A DNA stretch of 64,000 nucleotides from Deltaproteobacteria bacterium (GCA_009379725.1 WHTF01000002.1:1-64000); one strand, 5' to 3'; positions 16,768 to 26,262 are shown, counted from the first letter of the stretch. A program made the numbers and translations. Notes: generated by a model from the sequence alone, not told the origin.

Positions 16768-18213
16768 ATGGACCAAGGGAAAATTCTGGTTGCCGAAGAT
16801 GAAGAGTCATTGCGCTTCATATTAAAGAAGGCGCTGGAGGACGAAGGTTATTGGGTGCAGACGGCCGTCAACGGTTCCAGCGCTCGTCAATCGCTTACCG
16901 ATTCGATTTTCGATGTTGCGCTCCTCGATATCAAGCTTCCTGACACCGACGGGCTCACCGTGCTTAAGGAAATCAAAGAAGCGGGGGTCGACACGGCAAT
17001 GATTCTCATGACCGCGCAAAACACCATGCGCAATGCCATCGGCGCGATGAAGAGCGGCGCCTTTGACTACATCACCAAGCCGTTTGATCTCGACGAGGTC
17101 ATGGTTCTCGTCAAGCGGGCCGTCGATAGCCGTAAACTCACCCGCGACTTTCGTGAACTTAAGGAAGAAGTCAAAAAACGCTTCGAGCCCGGCGTCAATA
17201 TCATCGGCACCAGCTCGAACATGCAAGGGGTTTACAAAACCATCGGACAAGTCGTCGACACGCAAGCGACGATCTTGATTCAAGGCGAAAGCGGCACGGG
17301 TAAAGAACTCGTCGCTAAAACGATTCATTATAATTCGCCGCGCTGGAACCAGCCGTTTATCGCCATCAATTGCGCGGCGATCCCACGGGATCTTCTGGAA
17401 AGCGAACTCTTCGGCCACGAAAAAGGCGCCTTCACCGGTGCTCTCGACCGGCGCATCGGCAAGTTCGAGCTGGCGGAAGCCGGTACGCTTTTTCTCGACG
17501 AGGTCGGCGACATTCCGCTCGAATTGCAGACCAAGTTGTTGCGCGTGCTGCAAGACCGAGAATACAGCCGGGTCGGCGGGCGAGAGATTCTTAAAGCCGA
17601 TGTGCGGATACTCGCCGCAACGAACCAGGACCTGGAAAAATCGGTTCGGGACAGACGTTTCCGCGAAGATCTCTACTTCCGCCTTAAGGTCATTCCCATT
17701 TACCTTCCGGCGCTCCGAGAGCGTCGCGGCGACATTCCGCTGTTGATCAGTTATTTCATCGACAAAATTAATCGAGAGATGGGCATTCTGATCTCCGGCG
17801 TCTCTCCCGAGGCATTGCGTTTGTTGGAAGGATATCCGTGGCCGGGTAACGTCAGGGAATTGGAGAACACACTGATTCGGGCCGCCGTACTGTCTTCCGG
17901 ACCGATTCTCTTTCCCAAAGACTTCACGCTGCAAAATCAACAGTCCGCAGCAGCTCCGGAAGTCGACCAGCTCTCACTCGAAGAAATTATTCGGCACAAA
18001 CTAGAAGACTACTTTCGACGTACCGAGGGGGTCGAAGTGGACAACCTTTACTCCCTGGTGATTGAACGTATCGAGCGCCCACTCATCGAATTGACACTCA
18101 AGAAGACTCGCGGAAATCAAATCCGAGCCGCCCAGATTCTGGGCATCAACCGAAACACCTTGCGCAAGAAAATCACGGATCTCCGTATCGAGTTTAAGAA
18201 AGAGAGCTCCTGA
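16768..18213 (+). CDS. NtrC-family sigma54-dependent response regulator
   Basis: A 481-residue regulator. The receiver domain has phospho-acceptor Asp54 in LLDIKLPDTDG and Lys in DYITKPFD. The AAA+ domain has Walker A GESGTGKE, the sigma54-contacting GAFTGA loop and Walker B TLFLDEVGDIP. The C-terminal Fis-type helix-turn-helix is AAQILGINRNTLRKKITDL. It activates RpoN-dependent promoters when phosphorylated by the adjacent kinase. Length and arrangement match NtrC/GlnG. The closely following thiE gene is probably cotranscribed. Confidence 0.95.
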   Translation: MDQGKILVAEDEESLRFILKKALEDEGYWVQTAVNGSSARQSLTDSIFDVALLDIKLPDTDGLTVLKEIKEAGVDTAMILMTAQNTMRNAIGAMKSGAFDYITKPFDLDEVMVLVKRAVDSRKLTRDFRELKEEVKKRFEPGVNIIGTSSNMQGVYKTIGQVVDTQATILIQGESGTGKELVAKTIHYNSPRWNQPFIAINCAAIPRDLLESELFGHEKGAFTGALDRRIGKFELAEAGTLFLDEVGDIPLELQTKLLRVLQDREYSRVGGREILKADVRILAATNQDLEKSVRDRRFREDLYFRLKVIPIYLPALRERRGDIPLLISYFIDKINREMGILISGVSPEALRLLEGYPWPGNVRELENTLIRAAVLSSGPILFPKDFTLQNQQSAAAPEVDQLSLEEIIRHKLEDYFRRTEGVEVDNLYSLVIERIERPLIELTLKKTRGNQIRAAQILGINRNTLRKKITDLRIEFKKESS

Positions 18214-18218
18214 CGCTT

Positions 18219-18869
18219 ATGTCCGGGACACATCCGCGGCTGACTCTCCCACCGCTATACGCCATCCTCGATCCCGAGCAAACTAACGGTCGCTCTCCTG
18301 AGCTGGTTCTCCGCCAGATCTTGGACGGCGGTGCAAAAATGATTCAACTGCGCGCCAAAGCGATGACATCGAGGGATTTTCTCCAGCTCGCAAAAACCGC
18401 GCGCGCACTGACGACATCATTTGAATGTAAGCTGATCGTCAACGACCGCGTGGATATCGCTCTTGCCAGCGCCGCCGACGGCGTTCATTTAGGACAAGAA
18501 GATCTGCCTCTGCAAGTCGGTCGAAGATTACTAGGTAAAAAAATCATTGGTATTTCAACCCACGATATCGATCAAGCCAGAGAAGCGGAACGAAACGGCG
18601 CCGATTATATCGGCTTCGGGCCGATGTTTGGCACGATCACTAAACAAACGGGCTACACCGCACGCGGACTGGAAAGATTGACGCACATTCGCGCGGCGGT
18701 TGCTTTACCAATCGTCGCCATTGGCGGAATTACGGAATCTACCGTACAAGACGTATGGCACGCAGGCGCCGATTCGGCGGCCATCATTAGCGATATTCTA
18801 AAAATGGAGAACATAGCGGCGAAGGTGAAGGCGATCCTTGGCCGCCGCCGAGATCAAGAAGACACATAA
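18219..18869 (+). CDS. thiE: Thiamine-phosphate synthase
   Basis: A 216-residue TIM-barrel ThiE joining HMP-PP and thiazole phosphate. It has MIQLRAKAMTSRDFL (the usual QLR.K pyrophosphate region), LIVNDRVDIALA, GVHLGQEDLP, GADYIGFGPMFGT and a C-terminal AIGGI. It starts 5 bases after the ntrC-like stop. No other thi genes are in the window. Confidence 0.93.
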   Translation: MSGTHPRLTLPPLYAILDPEQTNGRSPELVLRQILDGGAKMIQLRAKAMTSRDFLQLAKTARALTTSFECKLIVNDRVDIALASAADGVHLGQEDLPLQVGRRLLGKKIIGISTHDIDQAREAERNGADYIGFGPMFGTITKQTGYTARGLERLTHIRAAVALPIVAIGGITESTVQDVWHAGADSAAIISDILKMENIAAKVKAILGRRRDQEDT

Positions 18870-18888
18870 TGCTTTTGGGAAAAGAATC

Positions 18889-19377
18889 ATGAGCACTTCC
18901 ACGTTTTCTCATCCCCCCGACAACCGTTATTTTGAAGACTATGTGCCGGGCGCGGTGCATGAGTTCGGCGCCATCGCGGTCGATGAGGAAGAGGTCCTCG
19001 ACTTTGGCAGACGCTATGTGCCGTTGTCGTATCACATCGACAAACACGCGGCTAAAGACAGTATCTATGGCGGCTTGATCGCCAGCGGCTGGCACACCGC
19101 GGGACTCATGATGCGGCTTTATACCGACAACTATTTATCAAGCATAGCAAACTTGGGCTCACCGGGATGTGACGAATTGCGCTGGGACAAACCGGTGTTT
19201 CCAGGCGACACGCTGTCGCTTCGCGTCACAGTCCTGGAAGCGCGAATCTCTCAGTCTAAGCCGGACCGCGGCATCATCCGGTCCTCGGTAGAAGTCCTCA
19301 ATCAGAAACGCGAAGTGGTTATGAGCCTAAAGATGGTGAACTTCGTGCGAAGCCGTCAGTTCGTCTCCACGAACTGA
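18889..19377 (+). CDS. MaoC-like (hotdog) dehydratase/hydratase
   Basis: A 162-residue hotdog-fold protein. FEDYVPGAVHEFGAIAVDEEEVLDFGRRYVPLSYHID is the MaoC dehydratase start, YGGLIASGWHTAGLMMRL has the hot-dog helix with the catalytic His region, and DELRWDKPVFPGDTL is conserved in the family. Such proteins hydrate enoyl-CoA esters. The start at 18889 is chosen where homology begins; the open frame goes back to 18838 inside thiE. The substrate is unknown. Confidence 0.85.
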   Translation: MSTSTFSHPPDNRYFEDYVPGAVHEFGAIAVDEEEVLDFGRRYVPLSYHIDKHAAKDSIYGGLIASGWHTAGLMMRLYTDNYLSSIANLGSPGCDELRWDKPVFPGDTLSLRVTVLEARISQSKPDRGIIRSSVEVLNQKREVVMSLKMVNFVRSRQFVSTN

Positions 19378-19440
19378 CTTCGTTCCAGCCAGCCTTGGCA
19401 GTCCTTGCGACCTTCGCGCTCCGGCAAGGGACAAAGGCGC

Positions 19441-20817
19441 CTACCCTTCCTCCGCCTCGTCGTAATAATCGTCGTCTCTGCCGGCGTAGTTCTCGAAACG
19501 GGTGTACTCGCTGAGAAAGGTTAGATGGATGGTATCGGTGGGGCCGTTTCGTTGTTTGGCGATGATGACTTCGGCTACGCCCTTCTTGCTGTCGTCGGAT
19601 TTGTTGTAGACTTCATCGCGGTAGATAAACATGATCACGTCGGCGTCTTGTTCGATCGCTCCAGACTCTCTCAGATCGGACATCATCGGCCGCCGGTCGC
19701 CGCGATCCTCGACACGGCGATTGAGCTGGGAAAGAGCCATGACCGGCACGCCCAATTCTTTCGCCAGTGCTTTTAGAGAACGGGAGATTTCCGAAATTTC
19801 TTGTTCGCGGTTGCTGGCTGTTCCCATACCCCGCATCAATTGAAGATAATCGACGACTATCAGGCCGATTTTCTTCGACCGGTCTCGTACCAGGCGCCTG
19901 GCCTTGGCGCGCAATTCGAGAACCGAAATAGCAGGGGTATCGTCGATATAAATCGGCGCCTCGTGAAGCCGTCCGGCGGCCTTGGCAAGTTGGGGGAAAT
20001 CGCGTTCACCTAAATATCCGGACCGAACTTTCGAGCTGTTAACGTGGGCTTCCGAACAGAGCATACGGAGAACCAACTGCTCTTTGGCCATTTCTAAGGA
20101 AAACACCGCGGCTCCGACTCCGGTATACGCGGCGTTGGTCGCGATGTTCAGAGCGAACGCGGTTTTTCCCATGCCGGGTCGGCCGGCGACGATGATCAAA
20201 TCGGCGGGTTGCAATCCGGCCGTTAACCTGTCGAGGTCTTCATAACCGGTGGGAACGCCGGTGACCATTTCCTTACGCTCGTACAGTTTCTCAACCGTCT
20301 TGAGCGTATCTTTGATCATGTCTCCGACAGCAACGAAGGAAGCCTTGATCTTCTTTTCCGAAATGTCGAAGATCACCTTCTCCGCGGTGTCGAGAAACTC
20401 TTCGACGTTGCCTTGCTCTTCATAACCTCGGGTGGCGATTTCGGTGGCGGCGCTGATCAAACTGCGAAGGATCGCTTTTTCTCGAACGATACGCGCATAG
20501 TAAGAGATGTTGGCGGCGGTGGGAACGAAATCGGCCAGAGACGCCAGGTAAGAAGTCCCGCCGACGGCTTCCAATTCGTTTTTACCCTTGAGAAAATCAC
20601 TCAGGGTGATGAGATCGACCGGTTCGCTGCGGTCCAAAAGCTCAATCATAGCGCGGAAGACTTTTCGATGCGATTCGCGATAGAAGTCATCCGGACGCAA
20701 TAGCTCCAACACGATATTGATGGCATCGTTTTCGAGCAAAACTCCGCCTAATACCGAAGCTTCGGCTTCGAGATTCTGCGGCGGGACCTTACGCAGGTTG
20801 TCTTCTAAAACTGCCAT
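19441..20817 (-). CDS. dnaB: Replicative DNA helicase DnaB
   Basis: A 458-residue DnaB hexameric helicase. The N-terminal primase-interacting domain begins PPQNLEAEASVLGGVLLE. The RecA-like domain has Walker A GRPGMGKTAFALNIA, DYLQLMRG, LAKELGVPVMALSQLNR with an Arg finger, and the DLRESGAIEQDADVIMFIYRDE motif. The acidic tail (RDDDYYDEAEEG) is complete. No intein is present. It is transcribed alone, with a 452-base upstream gap. Confidence 0.96.
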   Translation of the reverse strand: MAVLEDNLRKVPPQNLEAEASVLGGVLLENDAINIVLELLRPDDFYRESHRKVFRAMIELLDRSEPVDLITLSDFLKGKNELEAVGGTSYLASLADFVPTAANISYYARIVREKAILRSLISAATEIATRGYEEQGNVEEFLDTAEKVIFDISEKKIKASFVAVGDMIKDTLKTVEKLYERKEMVTGVPTGYEDLDRLTAGLQPADLIIVAGRPGMGKTAFALNIATNAAYTGVGAAVFSLEMAKEQLVLRMLCSEAHVNSSKVRSGYLGERDFPQLAKAAGRLHEAPIYIDDTPAISVLELRAKARRLVRDRSKKIGLIVVDYLQLMRGMGTASNREQEISEISRSLKALAKELGVPVMALSQLNRRVEDRGDRRPMMSDLRESGAIEQDADVIMFIYRDEVYNKSDDSKKGVAEVIIAKQRNGPTDTIHLTFLSEYTRFENYAGRDDDYYDEAEEG

Positions 20818-21269
20818 CGAAATGGACTGTCTCTAGGGAAAAACTCTGATGCATTAACTTTATCGTGTAAATCTGTTCGGAGGAATTTGAACCCATCAGA
20901 ACCAAAATGCAAGGAAAACTTTTCCGCGTAAGAAGATTTTTCATTTACTCTTGTTCAGCGGAAAAACCATGTGTGGAGACCAAACCAGAGATTCTGAATC
21001 GCATCCAACGAGTTCCGCGCCATGATGAACAGCTTGTGAACAGCTTTATCAACAGCGGCATATCGGACGTCTCGAAAAAGCAACTTCGCGCAGCGAAAGC
21101 TGTGACGGATAGCTGCCGACTGACAATCGATGCGGGATACGCCAACGGGTGGCGGTGAGGACGATGAGCGATTCTCTTTAAGAACCTGAGATCGAACATC
21201 CGCAGTGAGAAATACGTACCTGGATCGGCAACGTTATCACACGGTGGAACGACAAAACCGAAGCCGCGT
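20818..21269. other. Non-coding gap between dnaB and queF
   Basis: 452 bases between two minus-strand genes: the 5' side of dnaB and the 3' end of queF. I found no convincing gene: the short plus-strand frame at 20907-21158 has no family similarity, poor start context and ordinary shadow composition. No strong terminator or repeat was found. It presumably holds the dnaB promoter. Confidence 0.5.
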
Positions 21270-21626
21270 TCATGGCGACGGGTAATTTGCCGTGATCATC
21301 GTGTGAATCCCGCCACGAATATTAAAATCACCGATGACAGTCATTTTTCGGGGCTGGCACGCCTCAATGAGATCGTCGAGAATTCGATTGACGACATCCT
21401 CGTGAAACGCGCCCTGATCGCGAAAGGACCAGAGATAGAGCTTCAAAGATTTAAGTTCGACGCATCGCTGATCGGGTATGTAGCGGATGTGGATGTTGGC
21501 AAAGTCCGGCTGCCCGGTGCGGGGACAGACACAAGTAAATTCCGGACATTCCATACTGATCTCATAGTCGCGCGCGGGATGGGGATTCGGAAAGGTCTCT
21601 AGCTGTTTGTTTGGCCTTGTCGACAT
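21270..21626 (-). CDS. queF: NADPH-dependent 7-cyano-7-deazaguanine reductase
   Basis: A 118-residue unimodular QueF, which reduces preQ0 to preQ1 in queuosine synthesis. FTCVCPRTGQPDFANIHIRYIP contains the catalytic Cys34 and Asp41; ELKSLKLYLWSFRDQGAFHED is the second signature, including the substrate-binding Glu, and GDFNIRGGIHT ends the domain. Other queuosine genes are not in this window. The start ATG is clear. Confidence 0.95.
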   Translation of the reverse strand: MSTRPNKQLETFPNPHPARDYEISMECPEFTCVCPRTGQPDFANIHIRYIPDQRCVELKSLKLYLWSFRDQGAFHEDVVNRILDDLIEACQPRKMTVIGDFNIRGGIHTMITANYPSP

Positions 21627-21748
21627 GCGGACATCCTAGCGCAGCGCTGAAAGCTTTGCCAATGCACGACGCAATTCTTGACAAGGTGAGAGGGCGATGA
21701 TACACGCGCGTTATCCCATTTAAACAGAACTGTTCTAGGGGGTAGACC

Positions 21749-22540
21749 ATGAACAAGCCGCGAGAACCGAAGGCCGGCGAAAAACTAAGCGGTGAAGAAG
21801 CCAAGGCCTACGTTGATTATCTTTATTCAACGCTGTACAAGGCGTGGCAAGAAAAAATTCATCAAGCGCCTTTCATGACGCATCTTCGTGAAGGAAAATT
21901 ACCCATGCCGGTCATCCGGCAGTTTTTTAAAAACTGGGGACATTTTTCCATGGAGGTTAACGCGCTCAATGCGGTGTCTTATTACACCCATCTACCTTTC
22001 TTCGTCCGTAATTTTGATCTTTTGGGACCTTTCTGCGCCAAGATCGCCGACGAGTTGATCTCGCCCAAAGCGCCGGGCCATGTTCTGGTGCTGCTCCAAA
22101 CCGCCGAGGTGATGGGATTAAATCGGCAAGAGATCTTGGAAGATCCTTATTTACCCTCCGCGCGCGCCATCAATGACTTCTGCCACAAGATTTTCATCGA
22201 TGGTTCCATCGCCGAACTCTGGGGCTTGCACGTTTTTGAAGAGTCCCTGTCCCACTGGTCGGGCGAGTGGTACACCGCCCTGACCACCCAGTACGGATTT
22301 ACAAAAGAGCAGGCGATTTATTTTTCGACCCACGAAGAAGCCGACATGGATACACACAAGTTGGGCGAAGACGGCGAGGAAGCCATGGGTCATGGCGCTT
22401 TCAACCGCACCGTGCTCAAACGCGTGCTTCAGGATGGCGTGGAATTTCGCGCCGGCTATACCATGGAGTATTGCGCGCTCACAATGATCGATCTCCATGC
22501 GCAAATGAAACAAGCGGCAATGGATCACCCATACCCCTGA
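21749..22540 (+). CDS. Heme-oxygenase-fold iron-dependent oxidase (TenA/PqqC superfamily)
   Basis: A 263-residue all-helical protein of the iron-containing redox / heme-oxygenase-like diiron group. Metal-binding candidates are Glu and His in LHVFEESLSHW and the HEEADMDTH cluster (FSTHEEADMDTHKLGEDGE). Helices begin with LYSTLYKAWQEKIHQAPFM and GKLPMPVIRQFFKNWGHF. True TenA and PqqC have other active-site residues; the extra acidic and His residues fit a non-heme iron oxidase. It is encoded alone after a GGGGG-type ribosome site. The reaction is unknown. Confidence 0.82.
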   Translation: MNKPREPKAGEKLSGEEAKAYVDYLYSTLYKAWQEKIHQAPFMTHLREGKLPMPVIRQFFKNWGHFSMEVNALNAVSYYTHLPFFVRNFDLLGPFCAKIADELISPKAPGHVLVLLQTAEVMGLNRQEILEDPYLPSARAINDFCHKIFIDGSIAELWGLHVFEESLSHWSGEWYTALTTQYGFTKEQAIYFSTHEEADMDTHKLGEDGEEAMGHGAFNRTVLKRVLQDGVEFRAGYTMEYCALTMIDLHAQMKQAAMDHPYP

Positions 22541-22584
22541 TCCAGTTCGCACAACTCAGCCAAACCACACACGACCGTGGCGCG

Positions 22585-23658
22585 TCAGCGCAACTGCCCT
22601 CCCGGCAGATGAGGGAACGCGCTCATCTCATTGGGCGAGCAAACCGGCGGTGCCTTACAAACATAACTGGCGGAGATCTGATCGACGCGGGTGACACCTA
22701 GGAGTGCCATATCGATGATGAGCTCTTCTTCGAGCAACTCCAGCACGCGCAACAAACCGGCTTGTCCGCCCGCGCCCAGGCCCCAACCCTGAAGCTTGCC
22801 GATCGTCACCGCCTTGCATCCCAGCGCCAATGCTTTCAGGACGTCTGTTCCCCGCAGAATACTTCCATCGAGTATGATGTCGGCTTTGCCGCGCACCCTA
22901 TCGACGATTTCAGGAAGAATATCCATGGTACCTCGCCCATGGTCGAGCTGTCGCCCGCCATGATTGGAGATATAAATCACGTCGACGCCGTGATCCATGG
23001 CGATTTTGGCATCTTCGGCGGTGGCAACACCTTTGAGGATAAATGGAAGGCCGGCCATCTTCTTAATGGCGTCCATCATTTCCCAGGTCAACATTCCCTG
23101 AAAATGGCGGCTGGTCTCGGTGCGCTTGTTCGGCGGCAGCCAGCGGTTCATCATTTGCCGCTCGCGCCGGCTGTAATGAGCCGTGTCGACGGTAAGGCAG
23201 AGCGCCATGTATCCCGCCTGCTTCACGCGCCGAATAATTTCCTCGCACCAGTCCAGCCCGCCGCGAATATAAAGCTGGAAGATCTTTGGATGCTGGGTAC
23301 TTGCGGCGATCTCCTCCAGACTGGGCTGGGTTACCGAGCTGACGAAATGCATCGTGCCGAAGTCCGCCGCCGCCTTGGCCACGGCGACACCGCCTTCCGG
23401 TGTGATCGTTTGCAGCGACCCAGGCGCCATCATCACGGGAATGCGCAGCTTCTGCCCCAGAAAAGTTGTCGAGGTATCGATCTTCGCAACATCCACGCAG
23501 ATGCGCGGCCGCAACGCGAGGCTATCGAAAGCCATGCGGTTTCGCCTCATGGTTGTTTCAGATTCGGCGCCGCCGCTCAAATAATCCCAAATATCCTGGG
23601 TGAGATTGCGCCGCGCCGCCAGAATGATTTCTTGGTTAGTGACAAAATCGAGACTCAT
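22585..23658 (-). CDS. FMN-dependent alpha-hydroxyacid oxidase/dehydrogenase
   Basis: A 357-residue TIM-barrel flavoenzyme of the lactate/glycolate oxidase family. DIWDYLSGGAESETTMRRN, PVMMAPGSLQTITPEGGVAVAKAA, KGVATAEDAKIAMDHGVDVIYISNHGGRQLDH (catalytic His in SNHGGRQ) and ILDGSILRGTDVLKALALGCKAVTIGK are conserved. AGGAGAAG stands upstream of ATG 23658. It oxidises a small 2-hydroxy acid; the specific substrate and electron acceptor are unresolved. Convergent with the iron-oxidase gene. Confidence 0.9.
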   Translation of the reverse strand: MSLDFVTNQEIILAARRNLTQDIWDYLSGGAESETTMRRNRMAFDSLALRPRICVDVAKIDTSTTFLGQKLRIPVMMAPGSLQTITPEGGVAVAKAAADFGTMHFVSSVTQPSLEEIAASTQHPKIFQLYIRGGLDWCEEIIRRVKQAGYMALCLTVDTAHYSRRERQMMNRWLPPNKRTETSRHFQGMLTWEMMDAIKKMAGLPFILKGVATAEDAKIAMDHGVDVIYISNHGGRQLDHGRGTMDILPEIVDRVRGKADIILDGSILRGTDVLKALALGCKAVTIGKLQGWGLGAGGQAGLLRVLELLEEELIIDMALLGVTRVDQISASYVCKAPPVCSPNEMSAFPHLPGGQLR

Positions 23659-23983
23659 CGGGTCTTCTCCTTTCAATACGTGAAGGACAGTGCGAAAATA
23701 GAATGGCGAAACACTATCGAACACAGCAGAGAACTGTCAAACTCCATGGACGATATCGGCCGCCAAAGAATCCATCGCTTCTGCAAGCCCGACTAGCAGC
23801 GATCGGACCGTCGTTAGATTAAGCGACGAAGGTGCGGTTGAAAACTGCACCCGAGTTGGGTACGAATTTCTAATAATCTTTGTTCCAGTGTCTCTCTTCT
23901 GAGAACATCGCCTAAAAATAAGGAAGCAAGTAGCTAGGGGTCACAGCGGTCGAACTTTAAAGCGCACAACGAATCGAGACAAT
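23659..23983. other. Divergent intergenic region
   Basis: 325 bases between the minus-strand hydroxyacid oxidase and a plus-strand small membrane protein. It must hold the promoters of both. I see no gene, no repeat and no clear operator in it. Confidence 0.45.
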
Positions 23984-24283
23984 ATGGCAATACCTTGGTT
24001 TCAGATCGTCAAACTCGTCCCCGAAGTCGTGTCCTTATCTAAGCAGCTCCTGCAGCAGACCAAAACAGCGCGTAACACCGGCGGCAAGACGCAGGATCAG
24101 AGAATCGTCGAGCTTGAAGCCAATGAACGAAAGCAAGCCGAACTGGTAGCGAGCATGGCTCAACAAATTGCCGCCATGGCGGAGGCCATCACGTCGCTGC
24201 GCCGACAACTTCTCCTACTGCGAACTATCTCAACGGTTTCCCTGTTCGTAGCCATACTGGCAGTTGTTTTGGCGGCGATCTAA
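23984..24283 (+). CDS. Small coiled-coil protein with C-terminal membrane anchor
   Basis: A 99-residue protein I do not recognise as a named family. The N-terminus is mildly hydrophobic (IPWFQIVKLVPEVVSLSKQLL), residues about 38-72 are a likely coiled coil (RIVELEANERKQAELVASM), and the final 25 residues are a membrane helix (STVSLFVAILAVVLAAI). Tail-anchored proteins of this type are common and uncharacterised. A weak ribosome site precedes ATG 23984. It is followed after 35 bases by a DUF924 gene. Confidence 0.65.
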   Translation: MAIPWFQIVKLVPEVVSLSKQLLQQTKTARNTGGKTQDQRIVELEANERKQAELVASMAQQIAAMAEAITSLRRQLLLLRTISTVSLFVAILAVVLAAI

Positions 24284-24318
24284 TCCCTGGATCTTCCCGT
24301 CACGCGCTGGCGAAAAAT

Positions 24319-24918
24319 ATGGAAACTCCCGACAGCGTCCGAGAGTATTGGTTTGGCTCTACTTTAGACGATGCCGCAATTGCTGCCGAACGCGCGTCGT
24401 TCTGGTGGTCGAAGAATCCTGAAGTGGACGATGCAATTCGCAGACGATTCGAAAACTACGTGATCAAGGCCGCATCAGGAGATTTGACAGATTGGACATC
24501 GAATCCGCAAGGTCGGCTCAGCCTGATATTACTCACCGATCAATTTCCTCGAAATATCTTTCGCGATTCGCCCGAGGCTTTCGCCTTTGAGTCGCACGCG
24601 TTGGCCCTGTGTCGCGACGGCCTCGACACTGGTTGTGATCTCGAGCTGCGCCCGATTGAGAGAGTGTTCTTTTACCTTCCCCTGGAGCATTCGGAATTAC
24701 TTACAAACCAGGAGCAATCGGTAAGCCTTTTTGAGAAACTCGTCCATGCCGTCGGCACCAATCAAAAGCCGCCGTTTGAGGGATATCTTGATTTCGCCGT
24801 GCGCCACCGAGACATCATAAAACGTTTCGGGCGTTTCCCTCACAGAAATAAAGTGTTGGGGCGAGTCTCGACGCCGGCAGAGTTGTCGTTTCTGGAACAA
24901 TCGGGATCGTCGTTTTGA
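24319..24918 (+). CDS. DUF924 family protein
   Basis: A 199-residue helical protein with the DUF924 hallmarks: VREYWFGSTLDD at the N-terminus, RASFWWSKNPEVDDAIRRRF, LTDQFPRNIFRDSPEAFAFE, FFYLPLEHSELLTNQEQSV and RHRDIIKRFGRFPHRN. The DQFPRNI and GRFPHRN segments are the diagnostic pair. The function of the family is unknown; a peptide- or membrane-linked helical-repeat fold has been suggested from structure. Full length. Confidence 0.9.
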   Translation: METPDSVREYWFGSTLDDAAIAAERASFWWSKNPEVDDAIRRRFENYVIKAASGDLTDWTSNPQGRLSLILLTDQFPRNIFRDSPEAFAFESHALALCRDGLDTGCDLELRPIERVFFYLPLEHSELLTNQEQSVSLFEKLVHAVGTNQKPPFEGYLDFAVRHRDIIKRFGRFPHRNKVLGRVSTPAELSFLEQSGSSF

Positions 24919-25285
24919 AGAGCGTCCCCTGAGTGTGGTGATTTCTGGGTCCTTCTGAGTAAACAAAACTTCTGAAATCCTTGATTCGTCAGATAGTCGA
25001 ATCCCTGCTATCGCTAGACTCTTAAATTTCGCTGCTGGTGGAATCTTCGTATTCTTCTTGTCAGGCCCGTACTTGTTACGGGCATCCATCCCCGGATTCC
25101 GGGGCAGGCCTCGGAACAAGTCCGAGGACAGGCTCACATGTTTATCCGTCATGCGCGGACTCGATCCACGCATCCATCCTCGGAACACGTCCGAGGACAA
25201 GCTCAGCTCTTCCTTCAATGCGTGGATGGCCGGAACGGGCCCATGAGCATCAAGCATGTTGAGGAAGGAACTCTAAAAAGCAGTT
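24919..25285. other. Repeat-bearing intergenic region
   Basis: 367 bases between the DUF924 gene and the end of the broken alcohol dehydrogenase. No gene is supported. The middle part contains three hairpin-forming palindromes, described separately, and sequence that translates as the MRGLDPRIH-like phrase often left by dispersed bacterial repeats. Confidence 0.6.
25090..25196. repeat. Cluster of three palindromes (dispersed-repeat-like)
   Basis: CCCCGG-att-CCGGGG occupies 25090-25104. Two near-identical units, CCTCGGAaca(a/c)gTCCGAGG, follow at 25109-25127 and 25178-25196, each with a related GAC..GCTCA tail. Between the last two is a stretch that reads as GLDPRIH in one frame. This pattern resembles REP/RPE-like dispersed extragenic palindromes. 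Whether it recurs elsewhere in the genome cannot be seen here. Confidence 0.65.
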
Positions 25286-26246
25286 TCACCGGTCGGGCCG
25301 CAACAAAATTTTTCGGACTCCGGCTTGTCTGGCGTGCTGAACAGCTTCGAGTCCTCGCTCTAGCGGATAAACTTTTTCAATCAAAGGCTTGACGGATACT
25401 CGCCCCGCGGTCAGCGCTTGCAGCGCATCGGGAAAGACGCCACAGCGCGAGCCGATCACTGTAATTTCATGGATTACGATAGGGGCCAACGACACCTGAT
25501 GAGCGCTCGCGATGGTGCTCTTCAGTACCAGAGTGCCGCGCGGACGCACGGCGCTGACCGCCCATTCGAGTCCGGTAGCGGAACCCGTCGCCTCGACAAC
25601 GATATCGAACAGACGCGGTTTCCAATCTTTCAAAAGACTCGTGCGCACGCCCATCTGTTTTATGAGCTTGAGCTTGCTTCATGTTTGCCTAGCGCCGTCA
25701 CCTTGGCTCCCGTAAGCCGCAAGACCTGCGCGCATAGGTTACCCAGTTTGCCATCTCCCAGGACCAGGATTTCGTCGCCGGGATTCACCTGGATTTGCGT
25801 AAGTATTTCAAACGCGGCCGCAAGCGGTTCTGTGAATACCGCCTGCTCATCGCTCACGTTGTCCGGCACGAGATGAAGATTGGCCTCCGGCACAGCAAGA
25901 TAATTGGGCAAAAGCGCCGTCGGCATTAAATATCCCCATGACCGCTCTGTTGGGACAATGCCGGCTGAGATCGCGCGCGCAGGACTCACAGTCACCGCAG
26001 CCGAAATTGATTTCACCGACAACGCGCTTACCGATCCATTGTTTGTTTGGGTCCTTCGCTGACCGAGCCGACAAACTCGTGCCCTGGCACGCCTTCAAAC
26101 CCCATGTATCCATTGAAGATTTGCAAATCGGTGGCGCAAATGCCGGCGAGATGAATTTTAACAACGGTAGTCTGACGGTCAGCGGTCGGCACGCGGTAAG
26201 AAAAATCGAGCCTTAGATCACGACCATTCCAATAAAGAGCCTGCAT
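25286..26246 (-). pseudogene. Zinc-type alcohol dehydrogenase (MDR) broken by three one-base indels
   Basis: Four overlapping reading frames together spell one medium-chain dehydrogenase. The first runs [13 protein letters not shown] to [14 protein letters not shown]; the second carries VVGEINFGCGDCESCARDLSRHCPNR (structural zinc cysteines); the third has YLAVPEANLHLVPD and LGDGKLGNLCAQ (NAD Rossmann); the fourth ends with VYPLERGLEAVQHARQAG. The frame changes near 26050 (an extra A in an A run), near 25900 (an extra T) and near 25680 (a missing A). Each is a single-base change; otherwise the gene looks intact. It begins 17 bases after the tandem DUF427 gene on the same strand. Either a recent pseudogene or sequencing error. 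Confidence 0.85.
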
Positions 26247-26262
26247 CGTTCCGCGCGCGCAT

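Noticed and set aside
16822-17940. 372-residue minus-strand ORF opposite the NtrC-type gene
   Set aside because: Shadow of a gene with full domain support.
20907-21158. 83-residue plus-strand ORF in the dnaB-queF gap
   Set aside because: No similarity and no ribosome site; treated as non-coding.
22762-23796. 344-residue plus-strand ORF opposite the hydroxyacid oxidase
   Set aside because: It mirrors a well-supported minus-strand gene and starts inside it.
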